A model generated the notes under the pieces. The model saw only the letters and a program-made list of their open reading frames with translations, had not been told where the DNA came from and did no database searches. A stretch of DNA of 64,000 bases from Microbacterium flavescens (lineage in GTDB: Bacteria > Actinomycetota > Actinomycetes > Actinomycetales > Microbacteriaceae), in the NCBI RefSeq assembly GCF_018588945.1, contig NZ_JAFIWA010000002.1, positions 186,001-250,000 on the forward strand, written 5' to 3'. Made by a program: the position numbers and the translations under genes. Positions 17,995 through 26,613 of this stretch are shown here, piece by piece (position 1 is the stretch's first letter; each line of letters opens with the position of its first letter).

Positions 17995-18003
17995 CGCCTC
18001 GTC

Positions 18004-18040
18004 TGCCAGGTTGCCCGCTCGCGCGCAACCCCCTCGGCAG
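18004..18040 (+). terminator. Nested hairpin after the ABC1 gene
   Basis: CTGCC pairs with GGCAG, and inside it GGTTGC pairs with GCAACC. It begins 10 nt after the preceding stop codon and lies 54 nt before the alcohol dehydrogenase start, so it may end the padR-ABC1 transcript. Confidence 0.5.
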
Positions 18041-18093
18041 GATCTTCCCCGGGGGAGAAGGTGGCCTTTCACGATTTTCTGTGGAGGCGACGC

Positions 18094-19239
18094 ATGAAGG
18101 CCATGACCTATCGCGGACCGTACAAGCTCCGCGTGGAGAGCAAGCCCGAGCCGGTGATCGAGCATCCGAACGATGCGATCGTGCGCGTGGAGCTCGCCGC
18201 GATCTGCGGATCGGACCTGCACCTGTACCACGGCTTGATGCCCGACACGCGAGTCGGCCATACGTTCGGCCACGAGTTCGTCGGGACGGTCGTCGAGGTG
18301 GGCGGCTCCGTGCAGAGCCTCTCGGTCGGTGATCGCGTGCTGGTCCCGTTCAACATCTACTGCGGCTCGTGCTTCTTCTGCGCGCGCGGGCTGTACTCCA
18401 ACTGCCACAACGTCAACCCGAACGCGACGGCCATCGGAGGGATCTACGGCTACTCGCACTCCACCGGCGGCTACGACGGCGGCCAGGCGGAGCTCGTGCG
18501 CGTCCCGTTCGCGGACGTCGGACCCGCGGTCATCCCCGACGACATCTCCGATGAGGACGCGCTCCTGCTCACGGACGCGTTCTCGACCGGCTACTTCGGG
18601 GCACAGATCGCCGATATCGAAGAGGGTGACACCGCCGTGGTGTTCGGAGCGGGTCCGGTCGGGCTGGCCGCGGCGCGCTCGTGCTGGCTCATGGGCGCGG
18701 GACGCGTGATCGTGGTCGACCACCTCGACTATCGCCTTCGCAAGGCGGAGGAGTTCGCGTACGCCGAGACGGTCAACTTCGGACAGGTGGGGGACATCGT
18801 GCGCGACCTCAAGTTCCTCACCGAGGGGCTCGGCGCCGATGTCGCCATCGACGCCGTGGGCGCCGAGGCAGATGGCCACGTGCTCCAGCACGTGACCTCG
18901 GCGAAGCTCAAGCTGCAGGGCGGCTCGCCCGTGGCGCTCAACTGGGCGATCGACTCCGTGCGCAAGGGCGGCACGGTATCGGTCATGGGCGCCTACGGGC
19001 CGATGTTCAGCGCCGTGAAGTTCGGCGACGCCATGAACAAGGGCCTCACCCTGCGCATGAACCAGGCGCCGGTGAAGCGCCAGTGGCCGCGCCTGTTCGA
19101 CCACATCCGCGCCGGCTACGTGAAGCCGAGCGACCTCATCACCCATCGCTTCCCGCTCGACGACATCGCCGAGGCGTACCACGTGTTCTCGGCGAAGCTC
19201 GACGACATCATCAAGCCGGTCGTCGTCCCGGCTTCCTGA
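18094..19239 (+). CDS. Zinc-dependent alcohol dehydrogenase (MDR family)
   Basis: This 381-residue protein has catalytic-zinc residues in CGSDLHLYHG and GHEFVG, a structural zinc lobe with four cysteines (CGSCFFCARGLYSNC), and the nucleotide-binding GAGPVGLAAA. It resembles glutathione-independent formaldehyde dehydrogenase and threonine dehydrogenase-like enzymes. The ATG at 18094 follows GGAGG. A membrane protein gene follows at 19 bp and is probably co-transcribed. A paralogue with the same zinc layout is at 51095-52270. Confidence 0.92.
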   Translation: MKAMTYRGPYKLRVESKPEPVIEHPNDAIVRVELAAICGSDLHLYHGLMPDTRVGHTFGHEFVGTVVEVGGSVQSLSVGDRVLVPFNIYCGSCFFCARGLYSNCHNVNPNATAIGGIYGYSHSTGGYDGGQAELVRVPFADVGPAVIPDDISDEDALLLTDAFSTGYFGAQIADIEEGDTAVVFGAGPVGLAAARSCWLMGAGRVIVVDHLDYRLRKAEEFAYAETVNFGQVGDIVRDLKFLTEGLGADVAIDAVGAEADGHVLQHVTSAKLKLQGGSPVALNWAIDSVRKGGTVSVMGAYGPMFSAVKFGDAMNKGLTLRMNQAPVKRQWPRLFDHIRAGYVKPSDLITHRFPLDDIAEAYHVFSAKLDDIIKPVVVPAS

Positions 19240-19258
19240 TCGGACAGAGGAGAAACCC

Positions 19259-19834
19259 ATGCCGTACACCGCACAGAAGCCGGGCGGGCACCACGACCCG
19301 GAGGAGCTCCGCGCACGCATCCCGGGGTGGGGAGCCGACGTCGATCCCGAGGACCGGCCCGCGTTCCCGCGCGAGCAGCCGGGAATCGCCACGGGTGCCC
19401 ACTGGACGATGCCGGAGCAGCAGAACTGGACCTCCGAGCGCGAGAAGTCCGTCGAGCACGAACGCCTCACGCCCGTCTTCGGCACCGCGCAGCCGCTGCG
19501 CGGCGTCTCGGGCGCGATCCGCCGCTACGCCTACGACCGCTACAGCGAGGGCCAGGCGGCTCACTGGCTGCTCCTCCTCGCCGGCGACCGCGTGGAATCC
19601 ACGGGCGCCCACCTCCGGTCGTTCCTCACGACCCGCCCCGACGATCCCGTGACGCAGTCCGGCATCTTCGGCGAACGCGGTCGCCATCCCATCTCGTCGA
19701 GGCTCCGCCCCGGACGGGTCGACATGAAGCACGCGTGGCTCGACCCGATCCTCGTCGTCGGACCATGGGTGCTGGCCGCCGGCCTGGTGTTCCAGGCCGT
19801 GCGGATGGTCGCACGCCTGGGCCGGCGCTCGTAG
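19259..19834 (+). CDS. Conserved hypothetical protein with C-terminal membrane anchor
   Basis: The 191-residue protein is mostly polar, with one hydrophobic segment at about residues 162-182 followed by basic residues, so most of the chain is probably on one side of the membrane. The middle section (IRRYAYDRYSEGQAAHWLLLLAGDRVES) is helical, and I do not recognise a named domain. It has a good ribosome binding site (AGAGGAGAAA) 19 bp after the alcohol dehydrogenase, suggesting a shared role. Confidence 0.8.
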   Translation: MPYTAQKPGGHHDPEELRARIPGWGADVDPEDRPAFPREQPGIATGAHWTMPEQQNWTSEREKSVEHERLTPVFGTAQPLRGVSGAIRRYAYDRYSEGQAAHWLLLLAGDRVESTGAHLRSFLTTRPDDPVTQSGIFGERGRHPISSRLRPGRVDMKHAWLDPILVVGPWVLAAGLVFQAVRMVARLGRRS

Positions 19835-19879
19835 CGACCGGAGCGCCCCCGCGGCACCCCGCCGCGCTGTTTCGACCCG

Positions 19880-20698
19880 TCAGCCGCGGGCCACGCCGGG
19901 CGCCGACGCGGTGACCCCGGCACGGGCGAGGCGCACACCGGCGTCGCGATACCAGCGCGCGCAGAACATCACGATGACGACGGCCTCCGCCCACGCGCCC
20001 GCGTAGTACATCAGCTGGGCGCCGGCGTGGACGTCGGCCATGTCGAATCCGGGAGGGGGAGAGGCGTAGAGGTGCTTCGCGAGGATTCCGTGCGCGGCGA
20101 GCGCCAGGACGAGCACCACCGCGGTCAGCTTCGGCGACGCCGGCCGCGGATGCGGATCCACCCTCAGCACGGCCGCGGTGAAGAGGAAGCCGGCCGCGAG
20201 CAGATGCGCGTGCACGGCAGCGTGAAGGAGCACCGACTCCTGCATGGCACCGAGCACCGGCGTCACGTAGATGAGCCACAGGCCGCCGGCGCTGATCACG
20301 AGCGCGGGTACCGGATGCGTCAGGAAACGGGCCGGGGCGCTGGTCAGCAGTCGGGACAGCCGGCGGGCGGGCGTCACCGCCAGGGCGCGGAGGGCGAGCG
20401 TGACCGGCGCCGCGCACACGAGAAGCAGCGGCGCGACCATGCCCGCGAGCAGGTGGGTGGTCATGTGCGCCACGAAGCTGTCGTGCGCGGCGTGTGCGGG
20501 CGGACCGATGACGGATGCCGCGCCCGCGCCCACTCCGGCGCACCACAGCACGGTTCGCGCCCAGGGCCACGGCCGTCCGCGGCGACGGGAGACCGTCACG
20601 CCGATGAGGTACGCCAGTACCGCTGCCACGGCGATGCCCACGAGCAGAGCGTCGAGCACCCCCGCGCCGTCGGACGTGTGGACCGAATGCGCGGTCAT
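19880..20698 (-). CDS. CtaG/caa3-type cytochrome c oxidase assembly-like membrane protein
   Basis: The 272-residue protein has about seven transmembrane helices and histidines typical of the Caa3_CtaG family (AAHDSFVAHMTTHLLAGMVAPLLL and HAAVHAHLLAAGFLFT). Relatives help deliver copper to cytochrome oxidase, though many actinobacterial homologues are uncharacterised. Its ATG at 20698 overlaps the stop of the DUF2243 gene by 4 bp (ATGA), and the two form a conserved pair. Confidence 0.88.
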   Translation of the reverse strand: MTAHSVHTSDGAGVLDALLVGIAVAAVLAYLIGVTVSRRRGRPWPWARTVLWCAGVGAGAASVIGPPAHAAHDSFVAHMTTHLLAGMVAPLLLVCAAPVTLALRALAVTPARRLSRLLTSAPARFLTHPVPALVISAGGLWLIYVTPVLGAMQESVLLHAAVHAHLLAAGFLFTAAVLRVDPHPRPASPKLTAVVLVLALAAHGILAKHLYASPPPGFDMADVHAGAQLMYYAGAWAEAVVIVMFCARWYRDAGVRLARAGVTASAPGVARG

Positions 20699-21189
20699 CC
20701 GGCCGCGACCTCCGGCGCCGGTGCGGGCGCGCTGTGGCGCGTCCGGACCGCGATCACCACTCCGGCCACGATCATCGCGACGGCGACCGCCATCCACACC
20801 ACGTCGTACACGAGGAGATCATCGACGTAGCGGATCTGGTGGATGCCCAGCAGCTTGTGCTGCACCACGCCGTCGTAGAGCTGGAAGACGCCGGCGCCGA
20901 GCAGCACGCCGCCGATCCAGCGCGGCCAGTGCAGCGCGCGACGCCGACGCAGGTCGGCCAGGAGGAAGAGTCCCGCGATCGTGGCGAACCAGCTCAGCGC
21001 ATGGAAGAGCCCGTCCGAGACCAGCCCGATGTCCGTCGTGGAGAGGTCGTAGAAGTGGTGCCAGTGCAGCAGCTGATGGAACACCGCCTCGTCGACGAAC
21101 GCGATCGCGCCCACGCCGAACAGCACCCCCGACCACAGATTGCGCGCCGGCAGCGGCCGGGGCGCGGCATCCTTCCATCGATCTTCCAT
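20695..21189 (-). CDS. DUF2243 family membrane protein
   Basis: The 164-residue protein has four membrane helices and the DUF2243 motifs LLHWHHFYDLSTTDIGLVSDGLFH and GVFQLYDGVVQHKLLGIHQIR. The conserved histidines within or next to helices suggest metal or haem contact (inference). It is the first gene of a two-gene operon with the CtaG-like protein, hence a possible role in respiratory oxidase assembly. Confidence 0.88.
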   Translation of the reverse strand: MEDRWKDAAPRPLPARNLWSGVLFGVGAIAFVDEAVFHQLLHWHHFYDLSTTDIGLVSDGLFHALSWFATIAGLFLLADLRRRRALHWPRWIGGVLLGAGVFQLYDGVVQHKLLGIHQIRYVDDLLVYDVVWMAVAVAMIVAGVVIAVRTRHSAPAPAPEVAAG

Positions 21190-21286
21190 CGCACCGTCCT
21201 CTCCAGAATGATCTCGTCAGTACAGCACTCGATCAGCAGGGTCGAGATGGGCCTTGCGTGCGGGAGATGTGCACGTTAGGGCGGGG

Positions 21287-21865
21287 TCAGCGGTAGCGGT
21301 AGTGGTCCGACACGGTGTTGATCCAGGTCGCGAAGCGTCCGGCGGCGGCTTCCTGCCCGGCGGGCACGGTTGCGAGCCACACCTCACCAGCCGCCTGGAC
21401 GACGAGGTAGAGCGCCGTCAGCGCGACGGCGCGCTTGAGGAGGCGAGGGGTGATCGGGCCGAACGGTCCGAGCAGGGTGCGAGCGGTCGCCGGCGCGGCC
21501 AGGCTTCCGCGCCTCAGCAGGTCCGCCCCCGTCGCGCATTCCGCGCGCGCGCCGGCGACGGGCTGGCTGGACGCGCCGAAGTGCATCCAGCGGCCGTCGA
21601 CCACGACGCCCGCGAGCGACTCCTCGTCGCCACTGAAGCGCGCGGCATCCGTCCAGCGCGTGCCGTCCCACCAGCGGGTCCGGCCGCGCCCGTCGTCGTA
21701 CCACCCGGGGGCCGACGCCGTGCTCACCGGGGGAGCGGCGTCGGTGTGCAGCTCGATGTCACGCTCGCCGAGGTCGACGAAGTGCTCCGTCCAGCGCGTG
21801 CCGTCCCACCAGCGCTGTCTGCCCGTGCCGTCGTCGTACCAGCCGGCCTCCGCCTGCGTCGCCAT
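21287..21865 (-). CDS. Protein with two DUF2510 motifs and a C-terminal membrane helix
   Basis: The 192-residue protein has two copies of the DUF2510 module (GWYDDGTGRQRWWDGTRWT and GWYDDGRGRTRWWDGTRWT) within its first 75 residues, then one hydrophobic helix near residues 150-170. The near-identity of the modules points to recent duplication. TACGCT lies 6 nt before the ATG on the minus strand, so the transcript is likely leaderless. Function unknown. Confidence 0.85.
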   Translation of the reverse strand: MATQAEAGWYDDGTGRQRWWDGTRWTEHFVDLGERDIELHTDAAPPVSTASAPGWYDDGRGRTRWWDGTRWTDAARFSGDEESLAGVVVDGRWMHFGASSQPVAGARAECATGADLLRRGSLAAPATARTLLGPFGPITPRLLKRAVALTALYLVVQAAGEVWLATVPAGQEAAAGRFATWINTVSDHYRYR

Positions 21866-21903
21866 GGCAAGAGCGTACGTGGACCGCCCCTGCCGGGCGA
21901 GGG

Positions 21904-22407
21904 TCAGGCGGTCTTCGCCCGGTCCGCCTCGGCGCGGTAGGCGGCGGTCAGCTCCTCGAGCACGGAGCGGGCGCCCGGCACCGGACGAGCGCCCAGGTGC
22001 TGCACGCGCAATTCGTCCATGAAGGCATCCCACATCTCGAGACCGCCGCGCTCGAGCAGCTCGGCGCGGATCGAGAGCTCGCGGGACGCAGGGCGGTGCC
22101 GGCGACCCCACGACCCGAGCGCCGCCATCACGGGCACGAGCTGGATAGCCGGCTCCGTGAGCGAATAGACGACCTTCTGCTTGTGCGACGGGTCGGGCGT
22201 GCGCGTCACGAGCCCGGCTTCGGTGAGCCGCTGCAGACGGTCGGCGAGGATGTTCGACGCGATGCCCTCCTCGGAGCCGTTGAGCAGCTCGCGGAAGTGC
22301 CGGCGATTGCCGAACATCATGTCGCGCAGCACGAGCAGGGACCACTTGTCGCCGATCACCTCCACCGTGAGGTTGATCGGGCATCCGGAGCGCTGTGTGT
22401 CGGCCAT
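21904..22407 (-). CDS. HxlR family transcriptional regulator
   Basis: The 167-residue winged-helix regulator has the HxlR hallmark of an early cysteine (SGCPINLTVEVIGDKWSLLVLRDMMFGNRRHFREL) followed by ILADRLQRLTEAGLV. HxlR proteins often sense electrophiles or redox state through this cysteine. It is divergent from a reductase gene, and the 75-bp gap holds a candidate operator, suggesting direct control of the neighbour and itself. Confidence 0.92.
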   Translation of the reverse strand: MADTQRSGCPINLTVEVIGDKWSLLVLRDMMFGNRRHFRELLNGSEEGIASNILADRLQRLTEAGLVTRTPDPSHKQKVVYSLTEPAIQLVPVMAALGSWGRRHRPASRELSIRAELLERGGLEMWDAFMDELRVQHLGARPVPGARSVLEELTAAYRAEADRAKTA

Positions 22408-22420
22408 ACTGCTTGCACTC

Positions 22421-22458
22421 TACAACCGGATGGTCCTATGGTGGGAAAACCAGTTGCA
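22421..22458. promoter_or_regulatory. Candidate HxlR operator
   Basis: TACAACCGG (22421-22429) and CCAGTTGCA (22450-22458) form an inverted repeat matching at 7 of 9 positions, centred in the gap between the two divergent genes. The left arm lies directly upstream of the hxlR-type gene's likely -10. Confidence 0.4.
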
Positions 22459-22482
22459 GATCACAATCAGTCGGAGGTCGTC

Positions 22483-23094
22483 ATGTCAACTGTCATCGGG
22501 ACCATGTCCCTCTCGCTCGACGGCATCGGGGCGGGGCGCAACCAGACCGAGGAGCGCCCGTTCGGCGACGTCCCCGAGAAGGCGCTGCACCGCTGGATGT
22601 TCGAGACGCCCGAGGAGAGCCGCGCCGAGATCGACGACATCGTGTCGGCGGGGGCGTACGTCATGGGTCGCAACATGTTCGGCCCGGTCCGCGGTGAATG
22701 GGATCGCGACTGGCGCGGCTGGTGGGGGTCCAACCCGCCGTACCACACGCCTGTCTTCGTGCTCACGCACCATCCGCACCACTCCATCGAGATGGAGGGC
22801 GGCACGACGTTCCACTTCGTCACCGACGGGATCGAGAAGGCGCTCGACCGCGCGCGCGACGCCGCAGGCGATCGTACGGTCCACATCGCGGGCGGGGTGA
22901 GCACCCTGAACCAGTACCTGAGGGCCGGGCTCGTCGACGAGCTCATGCTGCAGATCTCGCCGTCCATCCTGGGCGAGGGGCTGCGCCCGCTCGAAGGGCT
23001 GTCCGGCATCGCGCTCGAGCAGATCTCGGCGCGGCCGGTCTCACTGGCCACCCACGTTCGCTATCGCGTCCTGCGCACCGGCATCGGCGGCTGA
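22483..23094 (+). CDS. Dihydrofolate-reductase-like (RibD C-terminal domain) protein
   Basis: The 203-residue protein has the fold of the RibD/DHFR reductase family: TMSLSLDGIGAG at the start, AYVMGRNMFGP in the middle and HIAGGVSTLNQYLRAGLVDELMLQISP near the end. It probably uses NADPH, with the substrate unknown. It has a strong GGAGG site before the ATG at 22483 and is divergent from the HxlR gene, which probably represses it. A strong terminator follows. Confidence 0.9.
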   Translation: MSTVIGTMSLSLDGIGAGRNQTEERPFGDVPEKALHRWMFETPEESRAEIDDIVSAGAYVMGRNMFGPVRGEWDRDWRGWWGSNPPYHTPVFVLTHHPHHSIEMEGGTTFHFVTDGIEKALDRARDAAGDRTVHIAGGVSTLNQYLRAGLVDELMLQISPSILGEGLRPLEGLSGIALEQISARPVSLATHVRYRVLRTGIGG

Positions 23095-23111
23095 CGCCGG
23101 GTCGACAAGAC

Positions 23112-23162
23112 AGCGGATGCCGCGACCCGAGAGGGCCGCGGCATCCGCTGTTCTTCGCTCTT
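23112..23162. terminator. Bidirectional terminator between the reductase gene and msrA
   Basis: AGCGGATGCCGCG (23112-23124) pairs perfectly with CGCGGCATCCGCT (23137-23149), and a T-rich tail ending in TTTT follows. It lies between convergent genes. Confidence 0.85.
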
Positions 23163-23717
23163 TTACGCCGTGGTCTCGGCGCGCTTGGGCAGCACCCATC
23201 CCGCGCGGGGGAAGTGGCAGGTGTAGCCGTTCGGGTACGTGATCAGGTAGTCCTGGTGCTCGGGCTCGGCCTCCCAGAAGGGTCCGGCGGGCTCGATCGA
23301 GGTGACGGCCTTGTCCGGCCAGAGTCCGGAGGCGTCGACGTCGGCGATCGTCTCGCGGGCGATCCGCTCCTGCTCGGGGGAGAGCGGGAAGATCGCCGAG
23401 CGGTAGCTCGAGCCGATGTCGTTGCCCTGACGGTTGAGCGTCGACGGGTCGTGGATCTGGAAGAAGAACGCCAGGATGTCGCGGTACGACGTCTCGTTCG
23501 GGTCGAAGACGATCTCCACGGCCTCGGCGTGGCCGGGGTGCTTGCGGTAGGTCGCGTGGGCGTTCTCGCCGCCGGTGTAGCCGACGCGCGTGTCGAGCAC
23601 GCCCGGCTGACGGCGGATCAGGTCCTCCATGCCCCAGAAACAGCCGCCCGCGAGGACGGCGGTCTCGGCGCCGGGGGTGCGGGTGATCTCTCCCGTGTCG
23701 AAAGGTCCGCTGGTCAT
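23163..23717 (-). CDS. msrA: Peptide-methionine (S)-S-oxide reductase
   Basis: The 184-residue MsrA has catalytic cysteine C26 in AGGCFWG, and the conserved [11 protein letters not shown] and [11 protein letters not shown] segments. It reduces the S form of methionine sulfoxide in oxidised proteins, with thioredoxin regenerating it. The start ATG at 23717 follows a GAAGGAG site. Its upstream region (23781-23860) is conserved with that of msrB although the genes are separate, so both are probably induced together. Confidence 0.96.
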   Translation of the reverse strand: MTSGPFDTGEITRTPGAETAVLAGGCFWGMEDLIRRQPGVLDTRVGYTGGENAHATYRKHPGHAEAVEIVFDPNETSYRDILAFFFQIHDPSTLNRQGNDIGSSYRSAIFPLSPEQERIARETIADVDASGLWPDKAVTSIEPAGPFWEAEPEHQDYLITYPNGYTCHFPRAGWVLPKRAETTA

Positions 23718-23780
23718 GTGAAGCTCCTTCGTGGAGTGGTGCGTGGGCCCGAGACAAGTGTCTCAGGGATCCGACGGACG

Positions 23781-23860
23781 CGGCTGGCTGCGGCGTCATA
23801 GAGGTGAACGGCCGGGTGGTCCGTTTTGGTCCCGGCAAGCTGGGAGCGGGCCGTGAGTTC
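23781..23860 (-). promoter_or_regulatory. Conserved msr upstream element, msrA copy
   Basis: Eighty bases align without gaps to 25391-25470 upstream of msrB, with 61 identical by my count. The most conserved blocks are CTGGCTGCGGCGTCA and TTTGGTCCCG followed by AAGCTGGGAGC and GAGTTC (plus-strand reading). It starts 64 bp upstream of the msrA start codon. Confidence 0.75.
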
Positions 23861-23902
23861 CCGCGCCGCGCGCCCGCGACGGGCCCTCCGTAGAGTGGGC
23901 GC

Positions 23903-24862
23903 GTGCGTGCGATCGTCTACGAGCGGTACGGCGGGCCTGAGCGGCTCGAACTTCGGGACATCGCTGTGCCTGTGCCCGCGCGAGGTGAGGTTCTCGTGGA
24001 GGTCGTCGCGACGTCGATCAACCTCTCGGATTGGGAGGGCCTGCGCGGAAGCCCGGGATACGCCCGCATCGGCGGGCTGTTCCGACCCAGACGGAAGGTG
24101 CTCGGATCGGACGTCGCCGGCAGGGTCGTGGCGGTCGGCGACGGCGTCGCGGAGTTCGCGGTCGGCGACGAGGTCTTCGGCGACAACCTCTCGAAGATGG
24201 GCGGGTTCGCCGAGTACGTGGCGGCCCCCGAGTCGGCGCTCGCGCGGAAGCCGCCCGAGTTGTCGTTCGCGGAGGCGTCGACCGTGCCCCAGGCCGGGGC
24301 GATCGCCGCCCAGGCGGCAGCGCTCGCCGCGCGCGGTTCGCGCATGCTCATCAACGGGGCCGGCGGAGGCTCGGGATCGTTCATGGTTCAGCTCGCGAAG
24401 ACCGAGGGCGTGCATGTCACGGCCGTCGACAACGCCGGGAAGCTGTCGTTCCTGCGTGCGCTGGGAGCCGACGAGGTGCTCGACTACCGGCAGGTCGACT
24501 TCACTCGCACCGGCCCCTACGACCTCATCGTCGATCTCGTCGCGCACCGGTCGGTGTTCGCCTACCGCCGGGCTCTCGCCGAGGGCGGGCGATGCGTCGT
24601 GGTCGGTGGGACGAGCCGCACGGTCCTGCGAATGGTGACGATCGGCGCGCTCCTCGGCAGGTTCACCCGCCGGCACCTCGGGCTGCTCATCGTGCATGAG
24701 GGGCCGGCGGGCTTCGCGCGGGTGGCCGAGCTCGCCGCCGCCGGTGCGATCGACATCCACATCGATCGCGCGTTCCCGCTCGAGCGCGTCCCGGAGGCGC
24801 TCGCGTGGCACGGCGAGGGTCACGCGATGGGCAAGGTCGTCGTAGCGGTCCGCGGCGAGTGA
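23903..24862 (+). CDS. NAD(P)-dependent quinone-oxidoreductase-like protein (zinc-free MDR)
   Basis: The 319-residue medium-chain dehydrogenase lacks the structural zinc cysteines. It has GSDVAGRVVAVGDGV, the nucleotide-binding INGAGGGSGSFMVQ and a complete C-terminal domain. Relatives reduce quinones or unsaturated carbonyls with NADPH. The GTG start at 23903 lies 6 nt after TAGAGT, consistent with a leaderless mRNA. It sits between msrA and msrB on the opposite strand, which suits a redox-defence role. Confidence 0.9.
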   Translation: MRAIVYERYGGPERLELRDIAVPVPARGEVLVEVVATSINLSDWEGLRGSPGYARIGGLFRPRRKVLGSDVAGRVVAVGDGVAEFAVGDEVFGDNLSKMGGFAEYVAAPESALARKPPELSFAEASTVPQAGAIAAQAAALAARGSRMLINGAGGGSGSFMVQLAKTEGVHVTAVDNAGKLSFLRALGADEVLDYRQVDFTRTGPYDLIVDLVAHRSVFAYRRALAEGGRCVVVGGTSRTVLRMVTIGALLGRFTRRHLGLLIVHEGPAGFARVAELAAAGAIDIHIDRAFPLERVPEALAWHGEGHAMGKVVVAVRGE

Positions 24863-24889
24863 GGGCCGCCCCGCTGGGCGGGACGGCCC
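24863..24889. terminator. Hairpin between the MDR gene and msrB
   Basis: GGGCCGCCCCGC can pair with GCGGGACGGCCC with a single mismatch over a very short loop. It begins directly after the MDR stop codon and separates convergent genes. Confidence 0.65.
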
Positions 24890-24897
24890 GGGATCGG

Positions 24898-25365
24898 CTA
24901 CGCCTGCGGGCTCGAGGTCTCCTCGAAGAGCGTGAGGTACGCGCCGTACCCCTGCTCGGAAAGCTCGGCCACCGGGACGAATCGGAGGGCGGCGGAGTTC
25001 ATGCAATAGCGCAGGCCTCCGGCATCCCTCGGCCCGTCGTCGAAGACGTGCCCCAGGTGGCTGTCGGCGCCTGAGGAGCGTGCCTCGGTGCGGGTCATCC
25101 ACAGCGTCCGGTCCGTCTTGGTCGTCACGGCGTCGGGCTCGATGGGCCGGGTGAAGCTCGGCCAGCCGGTGCCGCTGTCGTACTTGTCGAGAGACGAGAA
25201 CAGCGGCTGACCCGAGACGACGTCGACGTAGATGCCGGGCTCGTGGTTGTTCCAGTAGGCGTTGCGGAAGGGCGGCTCGGTGGCGTCGCTCTGCGTCACG
25301 CGGTACTGGGTGTCGGTGAGGCCGCTCAGGGCCTCGGGGGTCTTGCGGTAGTCGTGGGCGTCCAT
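24898..25365 (-). CDS. msrB: Peptide-methionine (R)-S-oxide reductase
   Basis: The 155-residue MsrB has the catalytic cysteine in [11 protein letters not shown] and the substrate pocket [10 protein letters not shown] and [12 protein letters not shown]. The two CxxC pairs that bind zinc in many MsrB proteins are absent ([14 protein letters not shown] has none), so this is the zinc-free type. It reduces the R form of methionine sulfoxide. It shares an 80-bp upstream element with msrA. The start ATG is at 25365. Confidence 0.96.
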   Translation of the reverse strand: MDAHDYRKTPEALSGLTDTQYRVTQSDATEPPFRNAYWNNHEPGIYVDVVSGQPLFSSLDKYDSGTGWPSFTRPIEPDAVTTKTDRTLWMTRTEARSSGADSHLGHVFDDGPRDAGGLRYCMNSAALRFVPVAELSEQGYGAYLTLFEETSSPQA

Positions 25366-25390
25366 GGGTCCGCTCCCTTCGGTTTCGGCG

Positions 25391-25470
25391 TCGCTGGCTG
25401 CGGCGTCAGTGAAGAGAACCGCTGGAGGGGCGGGTTTGGTCCCGTGAAGCTGGGAGCCGGCTAGGAGTTC
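25391..25470 (-). promoter_or_regulatory. Conserved msr upstream element, msrB copy
   Basis: This is the counterpart of 23781-23860, aligned without gaps. It starts 26 bp upstream of the msrB start codon, so it must include the msrB promoter and part of the leader. Confidence 0.75.
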
Positions 25471-25492
25471 GGGCGGATGGTCGAGGGGGCCG

Positions 25493-25642
25493 TCAGGCGG
25501 GGGTGTCCTCCACCCGGTCCTCCTCGATCATGACCGGGGCGTCCTCGGGATCGAGTTCGTCGTCGATGTCGTCCGCCTCGGCGGCGTCGGTCGTGTCGGG
25601 CTCCGGGTCGGGTTCGTTGGGTGGCAGCGTCGCGTCGGTCAT
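25493..25642 (-). CDS. Small acidic protein, hypothetical
   Basis: The 49-residue open frame starts at the ATG at 25642 and is extremely acidic ([20 protein letters not shown]), with no cysteine or hydrophobic core, so it is probably disordered. It precedes msrB in the same direction, with the msr element between them. Short acidic proteins of this kind are often seen in Microbacteriaceae but have no assigned role. The compositional bias makes a coding origin plausible but not certain. Confidence 0.55.
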   Translation of the reverse strand: MTDATLPPNEPDPEPDTTDAAEADDIDDELDPEDAPVMIEEDRVEDTPA

Positions 25643-25746
25643 GACTCCATCCGACGCGAGCCGCGGAGTGCTGTGAAGGGGGTTGACCGGCTCGCGCCGC
25701 CCGCCACGACGCGGGACTAGCCTGAACGGACGAGCGAGGAGGCCAT

Positions 25747-26604
25747 GTGCCACGCACCATCGTCATCACCGGAGCCAGCGACGGGATCGGCGCCGCGGCT
25801 GCGCGGCAGTTGCATGAGGCGGGGGAGCGCGTGGTCGTGGTCGGCCGCAGCTCCGAGAAGACCGGGGCGATGGCGAGCGAGCTGGGAGTGGACGGACTCG
25901 TCGCCGACTTCGCCGAGCTCGCCCAGGTGCGCGCGCTCGCCGCGACCCTGCTCGCCCGCTATCCGCGGATCGATGTGCTCGCCAACAACGCGGGCGGCAT
26001 CATGGGTGAGCGCCGGGTGACCGTCGACGGGTTCGAGCAGACGTTCCAGGTCAACCACCTCGCGGGGTTCCTGCTCACGAACCTGCTGCTGGACCGCCTC
26101 AGCGAGAGCGGCGCATCGGTGATCCAGACCTCGAGCGAGGCGTCGCGCTCCTTCGCGCGATTCGACATCGACGACCTGCAGGGGGAACGCCGGTACTCGG
26201 CCGGCGGAGCGTACGGCAACGCCAAGCTCGCCAACCTGCTCTTCACGAAAGAGCTCCACCGCCGCCGCTCGCGTGCGGGGGTGAATGCTGTCGCGTTTCA
26301 CCCGGGGGTGATCGGCAGCGGGTTCGCGGGCACGTCTCGCGGCGTCATCCGCTGGTTCTACACCAGCCGGCTGACGCGGCCGCTGCTCGACTCCCACGAG
26401 GTCGGCGGTTCGCGCCTGACCTGGCTGGCGCTCGGCACACCCGGAGTCGACTGGGAGCCGGGGGCGTACTACGCGAAGAACCGCATCGCGCGCACGACGG
26501 CCGCGGCATCCGATCCGGTGCTGGCCAAGCGCTTGTGGGACGAGAGCGCGGCCATGGTCGGGTTGTCGGGCGCGAGCGGCCCGAGGCCGGATGCGTCTGG
26601 GTAG
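25747..26604 (+). CDS. Short-chain dehydrogenase/reductase
   Basis: The 285-residue SDR has cofactor motif TGASDGIGAAA, the NNAG motif (LANNAGGIMG) and catalytic tyrosine/lysine in YGNAKLAN; the serine is in IQTSSEAS. Sequence around the active site resembles the retinol-dehydrogenase-like SDR group acting on lipophilic alcohols. The GTG start at 25747 follows GAGGAGG. An ATG two bases earlier is out of frame. Confidence 0.9.
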   Translation: MPRTIVITGASDGIGAAAARQLHEAGERVVVVGRSSEKTGAMASELGVDGLVADFAELAQVRALAATLLARYPRIDVLANNAGGIMGERRVTVDGFEQTFQVNHLAGFLLTNLLLDRLSESGASVIQTSSEASRSFARFDIDDLQGERRYSAGGAYGNAKLANLLFTKELHRRRSRAGVNAVAFHPGVIGSGFAGTSRGVIRWFYTSRLTRPLLDSHEVGGSRLTWLALGTPGVDWEPGAYYAKNRIARTTAAASDPVLAKRLWDESAAMVGLSGASGPRPDASG

Positions 26605-26613
26605 GGTCGGCGC

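Noticed and set aside
15997..19485. A minus-strand open frame of 1162 codons
   Set aside because: It is antisense to padR, the ABC1 gene and the alcohol dehydrogenase, all clear genes. The long frame comes from high GC content.
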